From Acinetobacter marinus (GTDB lineage Bacteria > Pseudomonadota > Gammaproteobacteria > Pseudomonadales > Moraxellaceae), in the NCBI RefSeq assembly GCF_900096915.1, contig NZ_FMYK01000003.1:310001-374000 (forward strand): DNA of 64,000 nt, written 5' to 3'. The notes under the pieces were generated by a model. That model was not told where the DNA came from and searched no databases. It saw only the letters and a program-made list of their open reading frames with translations. The position numbers were made by a program, and so were the translations under genes. Positions 26,285 to 36,379 of the stretch are shown here, piece by piece (within the stretch, counting starts at the first letter, position 1; every line of letters begins with the position of its first letter).

Positions 26285-28714
26285 TTAATGACGTGCGGCT
26301 TTACCTTCATCCACCGCTTTGACGATCGGTGTTTTCGGTAGTGGCTTTGGCTTCTCAGTCAATGCCAGTGGCAAGATGTCATCAATGCTTTTCACCGCTT
26401 TGATGTCTATACCTGCTTTAACATTGTCAGGGACTTCTTTTAAGTCACGGACATTATCCTCAGGGATAAAGACTTGTTTGATGCCACCACGATGTGCCGC
26501 AAGGAGTTTCTCTTTCAGACCACCGATGCGTAGGGCATGACCACGTAGTGACGTTTCACCTGTCATTGCAATGTCAGCACGGATTGGAATCCCAGTAAAT
26601 GCTGATACCAACGCTGTTGTTAAAGCTAGACCTGCTGAAGGCCCATCTTTCGGTGTCGCACCTTCAGGCAAATGCACATGCACATCGGTTTCCTCAAAGC
26701 GAGAAGACTCGATACCCAGCTCATCAGCACGAGTACGTACCACAGTCATTGCCGCAGTGATCGACTCTTTCATCACATCACCGAGTGAACCTGTGGTGAT
26801 GAATTTGCCTTTACCTTTCACTGCAGCCACTTCGATGGTCAATAGCTCACCACCGACTGATGTCCACGCTAATCCATTGACACGACCGATTTGCGCTTCA
26901 GTTTCTGCGATACCGTAGTCGAACTTATGTACGCCTAAGTACTCAGGCAAGTTCTCTTGAGTCACGTCGATCTGCAAGTTTTTGGTTTTGTTCGCCACCG
27001 CTTGCTTCACGACTTTACGGGCGATCTTCGAGACTTCACGTTCTAGACTACGCACACCTGCTTCACGAGTATAGTGGCGCACGATGTCACGAATCGCTTC
27101 TTCATGCACAGACAGCTCTTTTGCACGCAAGCCATTGTCTTTGATCGCTTTTGGTACAAGATAGCGATCAGCAATATTGACTTTCTCTTCCTCGGTATAA
27201 CCTGGTAAGCGGATCACTTCCATACGGTCGAGTAGTGCTTCAGGAATGTTCATGCTATTGGCTGTACAGATGAACATCACTTCTGACAAATCTAAGTCCA
27301 AATCAAGATAATGGTCATTAAATTTGTTGTTCTGTGATGGATCGAGTACTTCAAGCAATGCAGACGCAGGGTCGCCACGATAGTCCTGTGCCATCTTGTC
27401 GATTTCATCGAGTAAGAATAATGGATTCTTCACGCCGACTTTATTTAAAGACTGCACGATTTTACCCGGCATCGCACCAATATAGGTACGACGATGACCA
27501 CGGATTTCCGCTTCATCACGTACACCACCGAGCGCCATACGGATGAACTCACGTCCAGTCGCTTTGGCGATCGATTCACCCAGCGACGTTTTACCGACAC
27601 CTGGAGGACCGACTAAGCAGAGGATCGGACCACGTAATTTTTTCACACGTGACTGCACTGCAAGATATTCCACGATACGGTCTTTGACATCATCCAAGCC
27701 ATAATGATCTTCATCGAGAATTTGCTGTGCTTTATTCAAGTTGATGCTGACTTTACTGGCTGTGTTCCACGGTGTATCAAGGATCACTTCCAGATAGTTG
27801 CGCACCACCGCAGATTCAGAAGATGCTGGTTGCATGCCTTTGAGTTTACGGAATTCGCTTTCAGCTTTTTTACGCACATGCTCAGGTAAGTCGGCTTCGG
27901 CAAGACGTTTTTCGATCTCGGCAACATCATCTTCGCCGCCACCGTTCATATCAGATAGCTCACGTTGAATGACTTTCATCTTTTCATTGAGGAAGTATTC
28001 ACGTTGATTTTTTTCCATCTGACGTTTTACGCTGTCGTGTAGACCTTGTTCGATCTCTTGCTCTTCAGACTGTTGCAATAGATACGTCATCAACTCTTGT
28101 AGATGTGCTTCAAAGTCATCAATTTCCAAGAATTTTTGTTTCACTTCAATGCTCAGCGGGACACGAGTCGCCACGAAGAACATCAGCTGCGCAAGATCAG
28201 TGATTTTCTCAGCCGCAGTGATCAATTCACGGGCATTACGCAATTTTGCTTCTGCATATTGTGCAAATAGTGCATTCAACTCTTGCAAACGTGTTGCTTG
28301 GGTTTCTTCATTGAGCGGATTATGCATCGGGCTAATCGTATGTTCAGCTTGGAGATACTCATCACCTTCGATGATGGTTGCCAATTTTGAGCGGTGCAAG
28401 CCTTCGATCAACACTTTGATGCAATTGTCATCATTTTCATGATTGACCACTTGTACGATACGCGCCACCGTACCGTATTGATACAGATTACTGTGGTCGA
28501 TGTCTTCGGTGAGTGAGTCTTTTTGCGCAACTACAAACACCAAATTGTCACTATTGCGAGCGATTTCAACCGCATTAATTGATTTTTCACGACCAACAAA
28601 TAGCGCAATCTGCATGTGTGGATAAACCACAACATCACGCAATGCGAGTAAGGGTAAAGTTGCAGGAATCTCTTGTTCCTCAACGATCACTTGGTCTTTA
28701 ACGATATCAGTCAT
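26285..28714 (-). CDS. lon: ATP-dependent protease Lon
   Basis: 809 residues from the ATG at 28714, which follows TTAGGAGTG; a longer frame to 28783 adds 23 unlikely residues. Lon degrades misfolded and regulatory proteins in the cytoplasm. The order is the N-terminal substrate domain (LPLLALRDVVVYPHMQ at residues 18-33), the AAA+ module with Walker A GPPGVGKT and Walker B FLLDEIDKM, then the protease domain with the Ser-Lys dyad (S693 in PKDGPSAG, K736 in GGLKEKLL). No heat-shock promoter was identified with confidence. Confidence 0.97.
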   Translation of the reverse strand: MTDIVKDQVIVEEQEIPATLPLLALRDVVVYPHMQIALFVGREKSINAVEIARNSDNLVFVVAQKDSLTEDIDHSNLYQYGTVARIVQVVNHENDDNCIKVLIEGLHRSKLATIIEGDEYLQAEHTISPMHNPLNEETQATRLQELNALFAQYAEAKLRNARELITAAEKITDLAQLMFFVATRVPLSIEVKQKFLEIDDFEAHLQELMTYLLQQSEEQEIEQGLHDSVKRQMEKNQREYFLNEKMKVIQRELSDMNGGGEDDVAEIEKRLAEADLPEHVRKKAESEFRKLKGMQPASSESAVVRNYLEVILDTPWNTASKVSINLNKAQQILDEDHYGLDDVKDRIVEYLAVQSRVKKLRGPILCLVGPPGVGKTSLGESIAKATGREFIRMALGGVRDEAEIRGHRRTYIGAMPGKIVQSLNKVGVKNPLFLLDEIDKMAQDYRGDPASALLEVLDPSQNNKFNDHYLDLDLDLSEVMFICTANSMNIPEALLDRMEVIRLPGYTEEEKVNIADRYLVPKAIKDNGLRAKELSVHEEAIRDIVRHYTREAGVRSLEREVSKIARKVVKQAVANKTKNLQIDVTQENLPEYLGVHKFDYGIAETEAQIGRVNGLAWTSVGGELLTIEVAAVKGKGKFITTGSLGDVMKESITAAMTVVRTRADELGIESSRFEETDVHVHLPEGATPKDGPSAGLALTTALVSAFTGIPIRADIAMTGETSLRGHALRIGGLKEKLLAAHRGGIKQVFIPEDNVRDLKEVPDNVKAGIDIKAVKSIDDILPLALTEKPKPLPKTPIVKAVDEGKAARH

Positions 28715-28915
28715 ATGCACTCCTAATGAGTGACAAATAATTTTGTCATACACCATTAGTGAAGCATTTTTGAAAAAATACAAGGGGGAGCATCTATTTT
28801 TTTAATAGTCAGTGATGATTTGTATTTTATTTAAGCAAAGTCATCATTCGCTGAAATCATTCAATTTAAAGTTTTCTTGCGGGTTGCACCGCATGTTACA
28901 TATCACGCTTTTAAT

Positions 28916-29947
28916 TTATTGTGAATTTTCCCAAACTAATTCAGCGACTTGTGCTGGTTCGATGTGGGTGATTTTTTTTCCAAAGCCTCGTAGCCACCAG
29001 ACCAATTGGAGATTAAATGGCACGGTTGCGCTAATACGTTTCATATCATCTTCAAGATCGGTGATCTGCTGATCTTTAGACAATTTGGATTCGATAAAGG
29101 TCATTGCGTCATTTTGATGCATATGTAGTACCAATTGCACGTCTTCAGTAGCTTGCTCAAGATCAACACGGAAGCCTAATGTGCCTGTATCGATATATTG
29201 GTCGATATCAAAACCAACAGGATGCAATGCTCGACTGTCCAAAACCGTTGCCGATTTAAAACGGTGCAGGGCAAAGGTTTGTACCTCAGATTTGTCCTGA
29301 CGGGTACACACCAGATAAATAATCGCACCACGTTGTACCAATGCCAGCGGATTCAGTACATAAGTTTTTTCCTCTTTTTGCGCATTGCGCTTTACATAGA
29401 TACATTCGAGCTGGCGATCTTGTAGTAGTGCTTCATAAATGGCAGTTTGCGCTTTGCGATCGACCACAGGTGGAATGAGGGGCTGTGTCGCAGGAATGAT
29501 GCGCACACGATTAATCCATTGCCGTACATTATTTTGGTGTGATGACAGACTTTTTCGAGCGAGATCAAACCACGGATTGATTTCAGCCAAGAGACTTGGT
29601 GGTAATAAATGTTTGAGATGCTCCTCAACCATCATAAAGGTCACTGCTTGCGAGCTATTCATGTGCGGAATGCTCTGTATTGGTGCATCGGATTTCCAGC
29701 GCCAGCCTTGCGGTGTTGCGCCATTATTTTCAATCGGGAAGCGCTCGGCAATTTGATTGAGATCACGTTGAATCGTGCGCAGGCTAATGTCGATGCCTTC
29801 ACGTTGTAATTGCTCTTGTAAGTCACGTGTGCCAATCCATTTGCCATTGGGCAGACGAGACAAAATCTGCCATTGGCGATGTAGGCTATTGCCTGTTTCC
29901 TTTTCCGCTTTTGTTTCGGCTTTGGGATCGAGTCTGCTTTTCGCCAT
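28916..29947 (-). CDS. WYL-domain transcriptional regulator
   Basis: 343 residues. The N-terminal winged helix-turn-helix (RDLQEQLQREGIDISLRTIQRDLNQIAERFP at residues 43-73) is of the DeoR-like HTH_11 type. The middle contains a WYL-type domain (KTYVLNPLALVQRGAIIYLVC, then FALHRFKSATVL), a ligand- or nucleic-acid-sensing fold. It is divergent from the ATP-grasp/Anbu locus and could regulate it or the flanking genes. Some WYL proteins control defence islands; none is recognised next to it here. Confidence 0.88.
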   Translation of the reverse strand: MAKSRLDPKAETKAEKETGNSLHRQWQILSRLPNGKWIGTRDLQEQLQREGIDISLRTIQRDLNQIAERFPIENNGATPQGWRWKSDAPIQSIPHMNSSQAVTFMMVEEHLKHLLPPSLLAEINPWFDLARKSLSSHQNNVRQWINRVRIIPATQPLIPPVVDRKAQTAIYEALLQDRQLECIYVKRNAQKEEKTYVLNPLALVQRGAIIYLVCTRQDKSEVQTFALHRFKSATVLDSRALHPVGFDIDQYIDTGTLGFRVDLEQATEDVQLVLHMHQNDAMTFIESKLSKDQQITDLEDDMKRISATVPFNLQLVWWLRGFGKKITHIEPAQVAELVWENSQ

Positions 29948-30259
29948 AATGTACTAAATCTACTATTCTAAATCTGCTGTTTTTGAGTGAATCAATGAAG
30001 CGTAGCTGATAACTGCTTCATATCATTGCAAAAATTAAGGGCTAAAATTGTCGAGCAAAATTGATTGTGCATAAAAAAATCAGCAGCGTCAATGTAACAA
30101 TTTATCTCATTGAAACTTCATGTAAAAAATATAATCAATTCGTCTTATATCCTCAAAAATGTGCGCCAGTTGTGCTATTTTGAAAAGACTTAAAAATAAC
30201 ATGGCATTTAAATTGCTTTGAGTATTTTGCAACAATCATTAACCACAAGGGGGGTGAAT
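29948..30259. other. Divergent promoter region, WYL gene / Anbu locus
   Basis: About 310 bp, AT-rich, between divergent genes. It should contain both promoters. No operator palindrome was convincing. Confidence 0.4.
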
Positions 30260-31747
30260 ATGCTCGATACGATTGACCAATCAATGGACACAGCATCACC
30301 CAAAGCTGACAAAGAAAGTACAGTAGCAGATCTCGACAATTGCCAATTTTTCAATGAGATGCGCCATAGTGATGGCACCATTCGTGAAGAGTTTGCGCAA
30401 ATCCAACAATGGCTTGCCAATAAATCATTGGCAGAAATTGAATCTCTCAACCATCAAGCCAAACAACATTTTGTTTATCAAGGTATTACCTTTACTGTTT
30501 ATAACGATGCAGAAGGCACAGAGCGTACTATTCCGCTCGATCTCGTGCCACGAATCATTGCAAAAAAACAATGGGATATCGTCTCGGAGGGCTGTAAACA
30601 GCGTGTCAAAGCGCTCAATGCCTTTCTCAATGACATTTACCACGGACAGGAAATTTTAAAAGAGGGCATTATCCCTGCGGAACAAGTGCTACAACATGAA
30701 GCCTATCAACCGTGGATGCTGAATTTTGATGTCAAAGGCAAAATTTATTCGCACATTAGCGGTGTCGATCTGATCCGAGATGAAGTCGGTGATTTCTTCG
30801 TGCTAGAAGATAATTTGCGTACGCCATCAGGTGTGTCATACATGCTAGAAAGTCGCAAAATCAGTGAAAAACTGATGCCTGAAATTTGTAGTCAATATCG
30901 ACTGCAAGGTGTAGAGCATTATCCACAATTATTGAAACAGACCTTGCTGGAAAGCACCGATGTGGACAATCCGCTGATCGTGATTTTGACACCGGGACAT
31001 TTTAATAGTGCGTTTTATGAGCATGCGTTTTTAGCACGTGAAATGGATATACCTTTGGTCAGCGCTCAGGATTTGTTTGTCGAAAATGGCAAGGTTTATC
31101 TGAAATCGGTCAAAGGGCGCATGCAAGTCGATGTGATTTATCGTCGTTTGGATGATGATTTCCTTGATCCACTGGCATTTCGTGCCGACAGTATTTTGGG
31201 TGTTGCGGGGCTGATGTCTGCCTATCGTAATCGCACGGTGGTCATCGCCAATGCACCAGGTACAGGGGTTGCGGATGATAAATCGATTTATCCTTATGTC
31301 GATGACATGATTCGCTACTATCTCAACGAACAACCGATTCTAAAAAATGTGCCGACTTACCAATGTCGTAAGCCAGAAGAGCTAGATTATGTCTTGGCGA
31401 ATCTGGAAAAATTGGTGGTCAAAGAAGCGCAAGGCTCGGGTGGTTACGGCATGCTCATCGGTCCACAAGCCGAAGCGGAGCAAATCGAAGAATTCCGCCA
31501 AAAGTTGAAGTTCCGCCCACATCTTTATATTGCACAGCCGACCTTAAAGTTATCGGTATCGCCGATTTTAAGTGAGCAAGGCTTTGTTGATCGTCATATC
31601 GATTTACGTCCATTTGTTCTTAGTTCACCACAGGAAATGCGTATCGTCCCTGGTGGTTTGACTCGTGTGGCACTGCAAGAGGGCTCTTTGGTGGTCAATT
31701 CATCGCAAGGCGGTGGTATCAAAGATACATGGGTGGTAGATACCTGA
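30260..31747 (+). CDS. Circularly permuted ATP-grasp protein
   Basis: 495 residues from the ATG at 30260, which follows a GGGGGG-rich site; the TTG at 30218 is not supported. It matches the circularly permuted ATP-grasp family: RVKALNAFLNDIYHGQEIL, GDFFVLEDNLRTPSGVSYM, RRLDDDFLDPL, VKEAQGSGGYGML and HIDLRPFVL. Family members are predicted ATP-dependent amide ligases that may make or modify peptides. Together with the next genes (alpha-E, transglutaminase, Anbu peptidase) it forms a linked set known from comparative genomics. The biochemical role is unproven. Confidence 0.92.
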   Translation: MLDTIDQSMDTASPKADKESTVADLDNCQFFNEMRHSDGTIREEFAQIQQWLANKSLAEIESLNHQAKQHFVYQGITFTVYNDAEGTERTIPLDLVPRIIAKKQWDIVSEGCKQRVKALNAFLNDIYHGQEILKEGIIPAEQVLQHEAYQPWMLNFDVKGKIYSHISGVDLIRDEVGDFFVLEDNLRTPSGVSYMLESRKISEKLMPEICSQYRLQGVEHYPQLLKQTLLESTDVDNPLIVILTPGHFNSAFYEHAFLAREMDIPLVSAQDLFVENGKVYLKSVKGRMQVDVIYRRLDDDFLDPLAFRADSILGVAGLMSAYRNRTVVIANAPGTGVADDKSIYPYVDDMIRYYLNEQPILKNVPTYQCRKPEELDYVLANLEKLVVKEAQGSGGYGMLIGPQAEAEQIEEFRQKLKFRPHLYIAQPTLKLSVSPILSEQGFVDRHIDLRPFVLSSPQEMRIVPGGLTRVALQEGSLVVNSSQGGGIKDTWVVDT

Positions 31748-31920
31748 TCGATATCACATCGAATGCGTATTTGAGCGTTACAAGGCATGTATCGTTCAAA
31801 TCGCTACGATGCGTGAAGCGAAGGTTTACAGATATTTTGATGATTCGGTCAATTTTTAAAAATTTCTAATGTATTTCGATGAAGCGATCATTTGCATTAT
31901 AAAGAATAAGGAGAAATAAC

Positions 31921-32523
31921 ATGTTATTACTCAGTTCAGCGGCACAAAGTATTTATTGGCTGGGACGTTATTTGTCTCGCATCCAGTTTGCCTGTCAGGT
32001 ACTCCCTTTTGAAAACGATCAGACTGCGGTGCAGTTTGCCAATGCGTTTTGTTTGCCAGCATGGGATGCCAATAGCTTGAATGCGATCTATATGGATCCG
32101 CAGCAGGCGTTTTCAGTCGCCACTCAATTTCATCAAATTCAAAATAATATTCAGCAGTTACGTGCAGTGTTATTGCCACATACCTATTCAGAGCTCAATC
32201 AAATCACCAAGCTGAAAGATGAAAAAGCTGAGTCGATTTGTAGTGTGATTGGACGCTGTGCCGAAATTTTAGAAGGCGAACAGCAACAAGTATTTTTATT
32301 TTATAGCCTTGGGCATGAAATGGAAATTTTGGATCAGCAATGTCGCTTGGAAAAGGTCACGGATGCACAAACTGAGAAAGTCGCCACCATTTTATCGATG
32401 CTCGATGCCAATGGTTGGGGATCTTGTGAGCGTTCGTGGGCGACTTTTTTAGAAGATCAGTCGGTCAGCAGTTTGTACGGGATCAATGATGATATTGCGG
32501 CGAATTTTGAGGTGTGCGAATGA
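31921..32523 (+). CDS. Alpha-E domain protein, short form
   Basis: 200 residues, shorter than the usual 300 or so of alpha-E proteins. The family mark LLSSAAQSIYWLGRYLSRIQ opens the protein, and the rest is helical. Alpha-E proteins always accompany circularly permuted ATP-grasp enzymes, but their function is unknown. The TGA overlaps the ATG of the transglutaminase gene (ATGA), so translation is coupled. The short length could mean a reduced form rather than a broken gene, since the frame reads through cleanly to the overlap. Confidence 0.85.
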   Translation: MLLLSSAAQSIYWLGRYLSRIQFACQVLPFENDQTAVQFANAFCLPAWDANSLNAIYMDPQQAFSVATQFHQIQNNIQQLRAVLLPHTYSELNQITKLKDEKAESICSVIGRCAEILEGEQQQVFLFYSLGHEMEILDQQCRLEKVTDAQTEKVATILSMLDANGWGSCERSWATFLEDQSVSSLYGINDDIAANFEVCE

Positions 32524-33299
32524 AACTGTTAATTAACCATCAAACGCTCTATAGCTATGAAACACCTGTGAAAAATGCCATGCAATATTTACGGATGTTG
32601 CCACAAGATACGGATAATCAAAAAATCCTACATTGGGGCATTAGTGCGCCGGGTGAAAAAATTCAACAGCTTGATGGTTTTGGTAATCAATGGTTGACCT
32701 GCTCACAGCGCTTTGAATATCAACAGTTGATGATCATGGCGCAGGGAATGGTTGAGATTGATCCTAATGCCAAATACGCCAAAGATGACCGCATTAATCC
32801 ACTGATTTATTTGCAACAAACCAAGCAGACGCAGTGTAGTCCTGAGATGATTCAGTTTGCACATATGCATAGTGTGGATACCAAAAATGAGCATTTGATT
32901 GATTTGGCTGAGGCCTTGTTGGAACAGATTCCGTATGTGCCTGGTCAGACCTCGGTAGAAACCACCGCAGCCGAAGCCTTTGAACAGGGGCGTGGCGTCT
33001 GTCAAGATCATGCTCAAGTCTTCGTGGCGATGGCACGTTACCTAGGCTATCCTGCTCGCTATGTGTCAGGTTATTTGTTTGTCGAACAAGGTCAACATCT
33101 TGCCAGCCATGCATGGGCGGAAGTGTATATTGACGGACATTGGCACAGCTATGATGTCAGTAATCAGTTATTTACCCCACAATGTCATGTTCAGCTCGCT
33201 GTTGGACGGGATTATGCCGATGTGGCGCCGATCCGTGGTGTACGTGAGCAAGGCGCTGAAGAACATATGGAAACCTTTGTCCAAGTGCTTGCATGTTAG
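32520..33299 (+). CDS. Transglutaminase-like cysteine peptidase family protein
   Basis: 259 residues from the ATG at 32520. The N-terminal strand region (LLINHQTLYSYETPVKNAMQYLRMLP) is typical of bacterial transglutaminase-like proteins. The catalytic triad is visible: Cys in QGRGVCQDHAQVF, His in HAWAEVYIDGHWHSYD, and Asp in the same motif. The fold is used for peptide cleavage or crosslinking. It is coupled to the alpha-E gene and followed by the Anbu peptidase after 220 bp. Confidence 0.92.
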   Translation: MKLLINHQTLYSYETPVKNAMQYLRMLPQDTDNQKILHWGISAPGEKIQQLDGFGNQWLTCSQRFEYQQLMIMAQGMVEIDPNAKYAKDDRINPLIYLQQTKQTQCSPEMIQFAHMHSVDTKNEHLIDLAEALLEQIPYVPGQTSVETTAAEAFEQGRGVCQDHAQVFVAMARYLGYPARYVSGYLFVEQGQHLASHAWAEVYIDGHWHSYDVSNQLFTPQCHVQLAVGRDYADVAPIRGVREQGAEEHMETFVQVLAC

Positions 33300-33356
33300 T
33301 CTTGGTTTGTTAAGTCTTGGCATGCTAAGAACTCGCATGTTAAGTTGAAATCTGTT

Positions 33357-33389
33357 GCACCTCACCTCGTGTTTTCTGAAGTGAGGTGC
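33357..33389. terminator. Hairpin between transglutaminase and Anbu genes
   Basis: A 9-bp stem GCACCTCAC / GTGAGGTGC with a 15-nt loop. The T-run after it is poor, so it may attenuate rather than end transcription before the Anbu gene. Confidence 0.35.
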
Positions 33390-33522
33390 GTTGAATCAAT
33401 ATGATCAAAAACCTCATTCATTGCAAAAAGTGTGACCAATGAGGCGAAAAATTATCATGTTTCAACACAAGAATGAATTATGATGCTGGTTTAGGATACT
33501 TTGATCTAGGAATTGATGGGAA

Positions 33523-34257
33523 ATGACCTATTGCGTTGCACTGCTTCTCAAAGAAGGCATGGTTTTTATCAGCGATACCCGTACCAATGCAGGGGTTGAT
33601 CACATTTCTTCATTTACCAAATTATTTCGTTTTGGTATTGAAGGTGAACGCTTTATGGTGGTGCAAACCGCAGGTAATCTCGCCACGACACAGTCGGTGG
33701 TGACACGATTACAGCATCAGATTGCTGCACAGATCGAACCAAATTTGAATACCGTAGGCAGTATGTTTGAGGCGGCGGAGATGATCGGTGCCAGTTTGCG
33801 CCGTGTCATGAAAAATGTCTCGGAAAGCCCTGAGCAAGAAAATATGTATGGCTGTAGTATTTTGCTTGGTGGGCAAATCGCTGGGCAGGAGATGGAGCTG
33901 TATAACATTTATCCGCAAGGGAACTTTATTCGTGCGGGCATGGATACGCCGTATTTCCAAATTGGTGAAATCAAATATGGCAAGCCGATTATGGATCGTG
34001 CACTGAGCTTTTATACACCACTCGATCAGGCATTGCGCTGTTCCTTGATTTCATTTGATTCCACCATTCGTTCCAATGTTTCTGTCGGCATGCCTTTAGA
34101 TGTGATGGTTTATCCTGCCAATAGTTTGACTTTACCTAAAGGCAAACGGGTGACCGAAAATGATGCCTATTTCCAAGGTGTTCGCAAGGAATGGTCGGAT
34201 ATTTTAAAACAAGGTTTGCAGGGGATTGCACCGCCAACGACAGATTATTTTGAATAA
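33523..34257 (+). CDS. Anbu-type proteasome-related peptidase
   Basis: 244 residues beginning MTYCVALLLKEGMVFISDTRTNAG. Thr2 becomes the N-terminal nucleophile after Met removal, as in proteasome beta subunits and HslV. The segments FGIEGERFMVVQTAGNLATTQSV, YGCSILLGGQIAGQE and LYNIYPQGNFI match Anbu (ancestral beta subunit) proteins. The linkage with ATP-grasp, alpha-E and transglutaminase genes is the known Anbu neighbourhood. The substrates are not known. The frame is intact. Confidence 0.93.
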   Translation: MTYCVALLLKEGMVFISDTRTNAGVDHISSFTKLFRFGIEGERFMVVQTAGNLATTQSVVTRLQHQIAAQIEPNLNTVGSMFEAAEMIGASLRRVMKNVSESPEQENMYGCSILLGGQIAGQEMELYNIYPQGNFIRAGMDTPYFQIGEIKYGKPIMDRALSFYTPLDQALRCSLISFDSTIRSNVSVGMPLDVMVYPANSLTLPKGKRVTENDAYFQGVRKEWSDILKQGLQGIAPPTTDYFE

Positions 34258-34286
34258 AAAAATGACGCATCAAGCGTCATTTTTTT
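34255..34286. terminator. Bidirectional terminator after the Anbu gene
   Basis: Stem AAATGACGC / GCGTCATTT with a 5-nt loop, with A- and T-runs on both sides. It separates the Anbu gene from the converging small gene. Confidence 0.88.
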
Positions 34287-34298
34287 GCCTGTGGTCGA

Positions 34299-34526
34299 TC
34301 AGTTGATCGCAGGTTGAATCACTTGTTGAATCTCTCTGCGGGTATAGCCACGTGACAATAGCAACTTCTTTAAGCCAGAAATTAATTCTTGATCAGTGGT
34401 ATTGCCAAGGATTTGAAAAAGTTGCTCGCAAGATTTGCCAGCATAGTCATTTTCGATGCATGCGATATGGTTGCGCTGCGTATTTTGATGTTGATTAGAC
34501 AATACAAAACGATGCAATAAACTCAT
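34299..34526 (-). CDS. Hypothetical small protein
   Basis: 75 residues with no recognised domain. The C-terminal half (ELISGLKKLLLSRGYTRREIQQVI) looks like a helical hairpin such as those in DNA- or protein-binding modules. It ends beside a bidirectional terminator, which supports a real transcript. Cys23 and Cys33 are present. No function can be assigned. Confidence 0.5.
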   Translation of the reverse strand: MSLLHRFVLSNQHQNTQRNHIACIENDYAGKSCEQLFQILGNTTDQELISGLKKLLLSRGYTRREIQQVIQPAIN

Positions 34527-34773
34527 ACAAATGGATTCTTTTGAAACAGATAGTGCGCACTATACGCTTCTTTTGTAAAAATTCAACCACCTTGCTAAAA
34601 ATTATAAACCATTGAATTAAAATGATTAATATAAAATAACTTGAAGTTCGTCACAAAAATATTGATTGTTTTTTGAGCTATATTTTGGGCTAAAGGAAGT
34701 GTTTCATAACCCCATTGCATGCTTTCAGCAGTGCCAAGACAGTGCATTTCAATCATGATTTTTTACGCTTACA

Positions 34774-36363
34774 ATGGATGCGATTGATTTAAAAATGACA
34801 TCTACTATGAATCCTCGTCTTGCCCAACCGATTTATACTGCCCAAACGATTCAAGCATGGGAACAGCGATGGTTTGCACAAGGCAACTCGTCTTATGGCT
34901 TGATGCAACAGGCTGCGTGGTTGATGGCGGTCAAGATTTTTAATCGCTTAAATACGGATTATTGTAATCAGCATCATAATATTTTGCTGTGGTGTGGTCG
35001 AGGCAATAATGCGGGTGATGGTTATCTCATCGCCACGTATTTATCTGAATTATTTGAAAATAAAAAGAATGTCACAGCAATACGAATAATGATTTTCGCA
35101 CCGCAAGCGCCTTCTACACCCGATGCAGTGCGAGCACGGCAGACGGCGTTAGATGCAAAGATTCCGTTGATAGATGAAATTGAACAGCTCAAACATGTTC
35201 AGGCACAGGTACATATTGATGCGTTATTTGGCATTGGTTTAACTCGAATGTTGAGTCAGTCCAATCAGGATTTGATAGCACTGTTTAATGCACAATCAGG
35301 CTATAAAATCAGCGTTGATCTTCCAAGTGGCTTGCATCCCGATACGGGGCAGGCGATGCCGATCGCTGTACGAGCAGATTGGACCTTATGTTTACTCGGT
35401 CTCAAGCTCGGCGTGTTGATCGGTCAAGCCAAAGCCTATGTGGGCGAGTTGCAGTGTATCGATCTGATACCACGGGATCATGCATTGGAATCGGTTGCAC
35501 AAATTGACTTTGCACCACCGCATTTACCCAAACGGAGTCCCTTTGCGCATAAGGGAGATTTTGGGCATGTGTTGGTGGTTGGCGGACATGCTTCGATGGG
35601 TGGTGCAGTGATTATGGCGGCTGAGTCTGCAATGGCAACGGGTGCGGGTAAGTTGACGGTATTGTGTCATGGTAAGCATCATGCGGCAATTTTGGCACGA
35701 AGCCCCAATATCATGGTATTAGACATTGATTTGTTGACCAAAGATCAGTTACATCAATTGCTGAGTCAAGTCGATACCGTGTGTTTTGGTATGGGGCTTG
35801 GACGTGATGATTGGGCGAAACAGCATGTTCAAAATATGTTTGATGGACTCTTTACCCAGAACAATCGCTCCAAACTGAAAGACATTGTTTTGGATGCTGA
35901 TGCGTTGTGGTGGCTTGCAGAATGGAACACACCATGTTTTCCATTACCTCTGCATTTGCCATTACCTCCACATTTTATTATGACGCCACATAGTGCCGAG
36001 GCAGGACGATTATTGGGGTGTACAGCTACTGAGATTGAAGCCGATCGGGTGAAGGCAATTCAGGATTTACACCAGCGCTATGGCGGTGCTTGGGTGTTGA
36101 AAGGCGCCGCCAGTCTGAGCTTAGCGCAAGATCGCTTAAATGTGTGTGCCTTTGGCAATGCGGGTATGGCTACGGCGGGTATGGGCGATGTCTTGGCAGG
36201 CATGATCGCAGGGTTAAAAGCACAGTTTTCAGATGACATTACTTTAGCTGAAGTGGTGGCATTGCATGCGCTGGCAGGGGATATCTTGGCTGAACATGGT
36301 GAGCGTGGTCTACAAGCCCATCAGATGAAAGCGGCAATTTATCAAGTGGTCAATGCGGGATAA
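34774..36363 (+). CDS. nnr: Bifunctional NAD(P)HX epimerase / ADP-dependent dehydratase
   Basis: 529 residues from the first ATG; starts at 34795 or 34807 are equally possible. The N-terminal half is the NnrE (YjeF_N) epimerase: WCGRGNNAGDGYLIA near residue 71 and VDLPSGLHPDTG near 183. The C-terminal half is the NnrD dehydratase: GDFGHVLVVGGHASMGGA near 260, MTPHSAEAGRLL and GNAGMATAGMGDVLAGMIA near 455. The fused enzyme repairs hydrated NADH and NADPH, a housekeeping repair function. Confidence 0.95.
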   Translation: MDAIDLKMTSTMNPRLAQPIYTAQTIQAWEQRWFAQGNSSYGLMQQAAWLMAVKIFNRLNTDYCNQHHNILLWCGRGNNAGDGYLIATYLSELFENKKNVTAIRIMIFAPQAPSTPDAVRARQTALDAKIPLIDEIEQLKHVQAQVHIDALFGIGLTRMLSQSNQDLIALFNAQSGYKISVDLPSGLHPDTGQAMPIAVRADWTLCLLGLKLGVLIGQAKAYVGELQCIDLIPRDHALESVAQIDFAPPHLPKRSPFAHKGDFGHVLVVGGHASMGGAVIMAAESAMATGAGKLTVLCHGKHHAAILARSPNIMVLDIDLLTKDQLHQLLSQVDTVCFGMGLGRDDWAKQHVQNMFDGLFTQNNRSKLKDIVLDADALWWLAEWNTPCFPLPLHLPLPPHFIMTPHSAEAGRLLGCTATEIEADRVKAIQDLHQRYGGAWVLKGAASLSLAQDRLNVCAFGNAGMATAGMGDVLAGMIAGLKAQFSDDITLAEVVALHALAGDILAEHGERGLQAHQMKAAIYQVVNAG

Positions 36364-36379
36364 AAGGCTCAGAAATAAA

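Noticed and set aside
28916..29947. WYL regulator as part of a defence island
   Set aside because: WYL proteins can control defence genes, but the neighbours here are lon and the Anbu locus, with no nuclease or abortive-infection gene.
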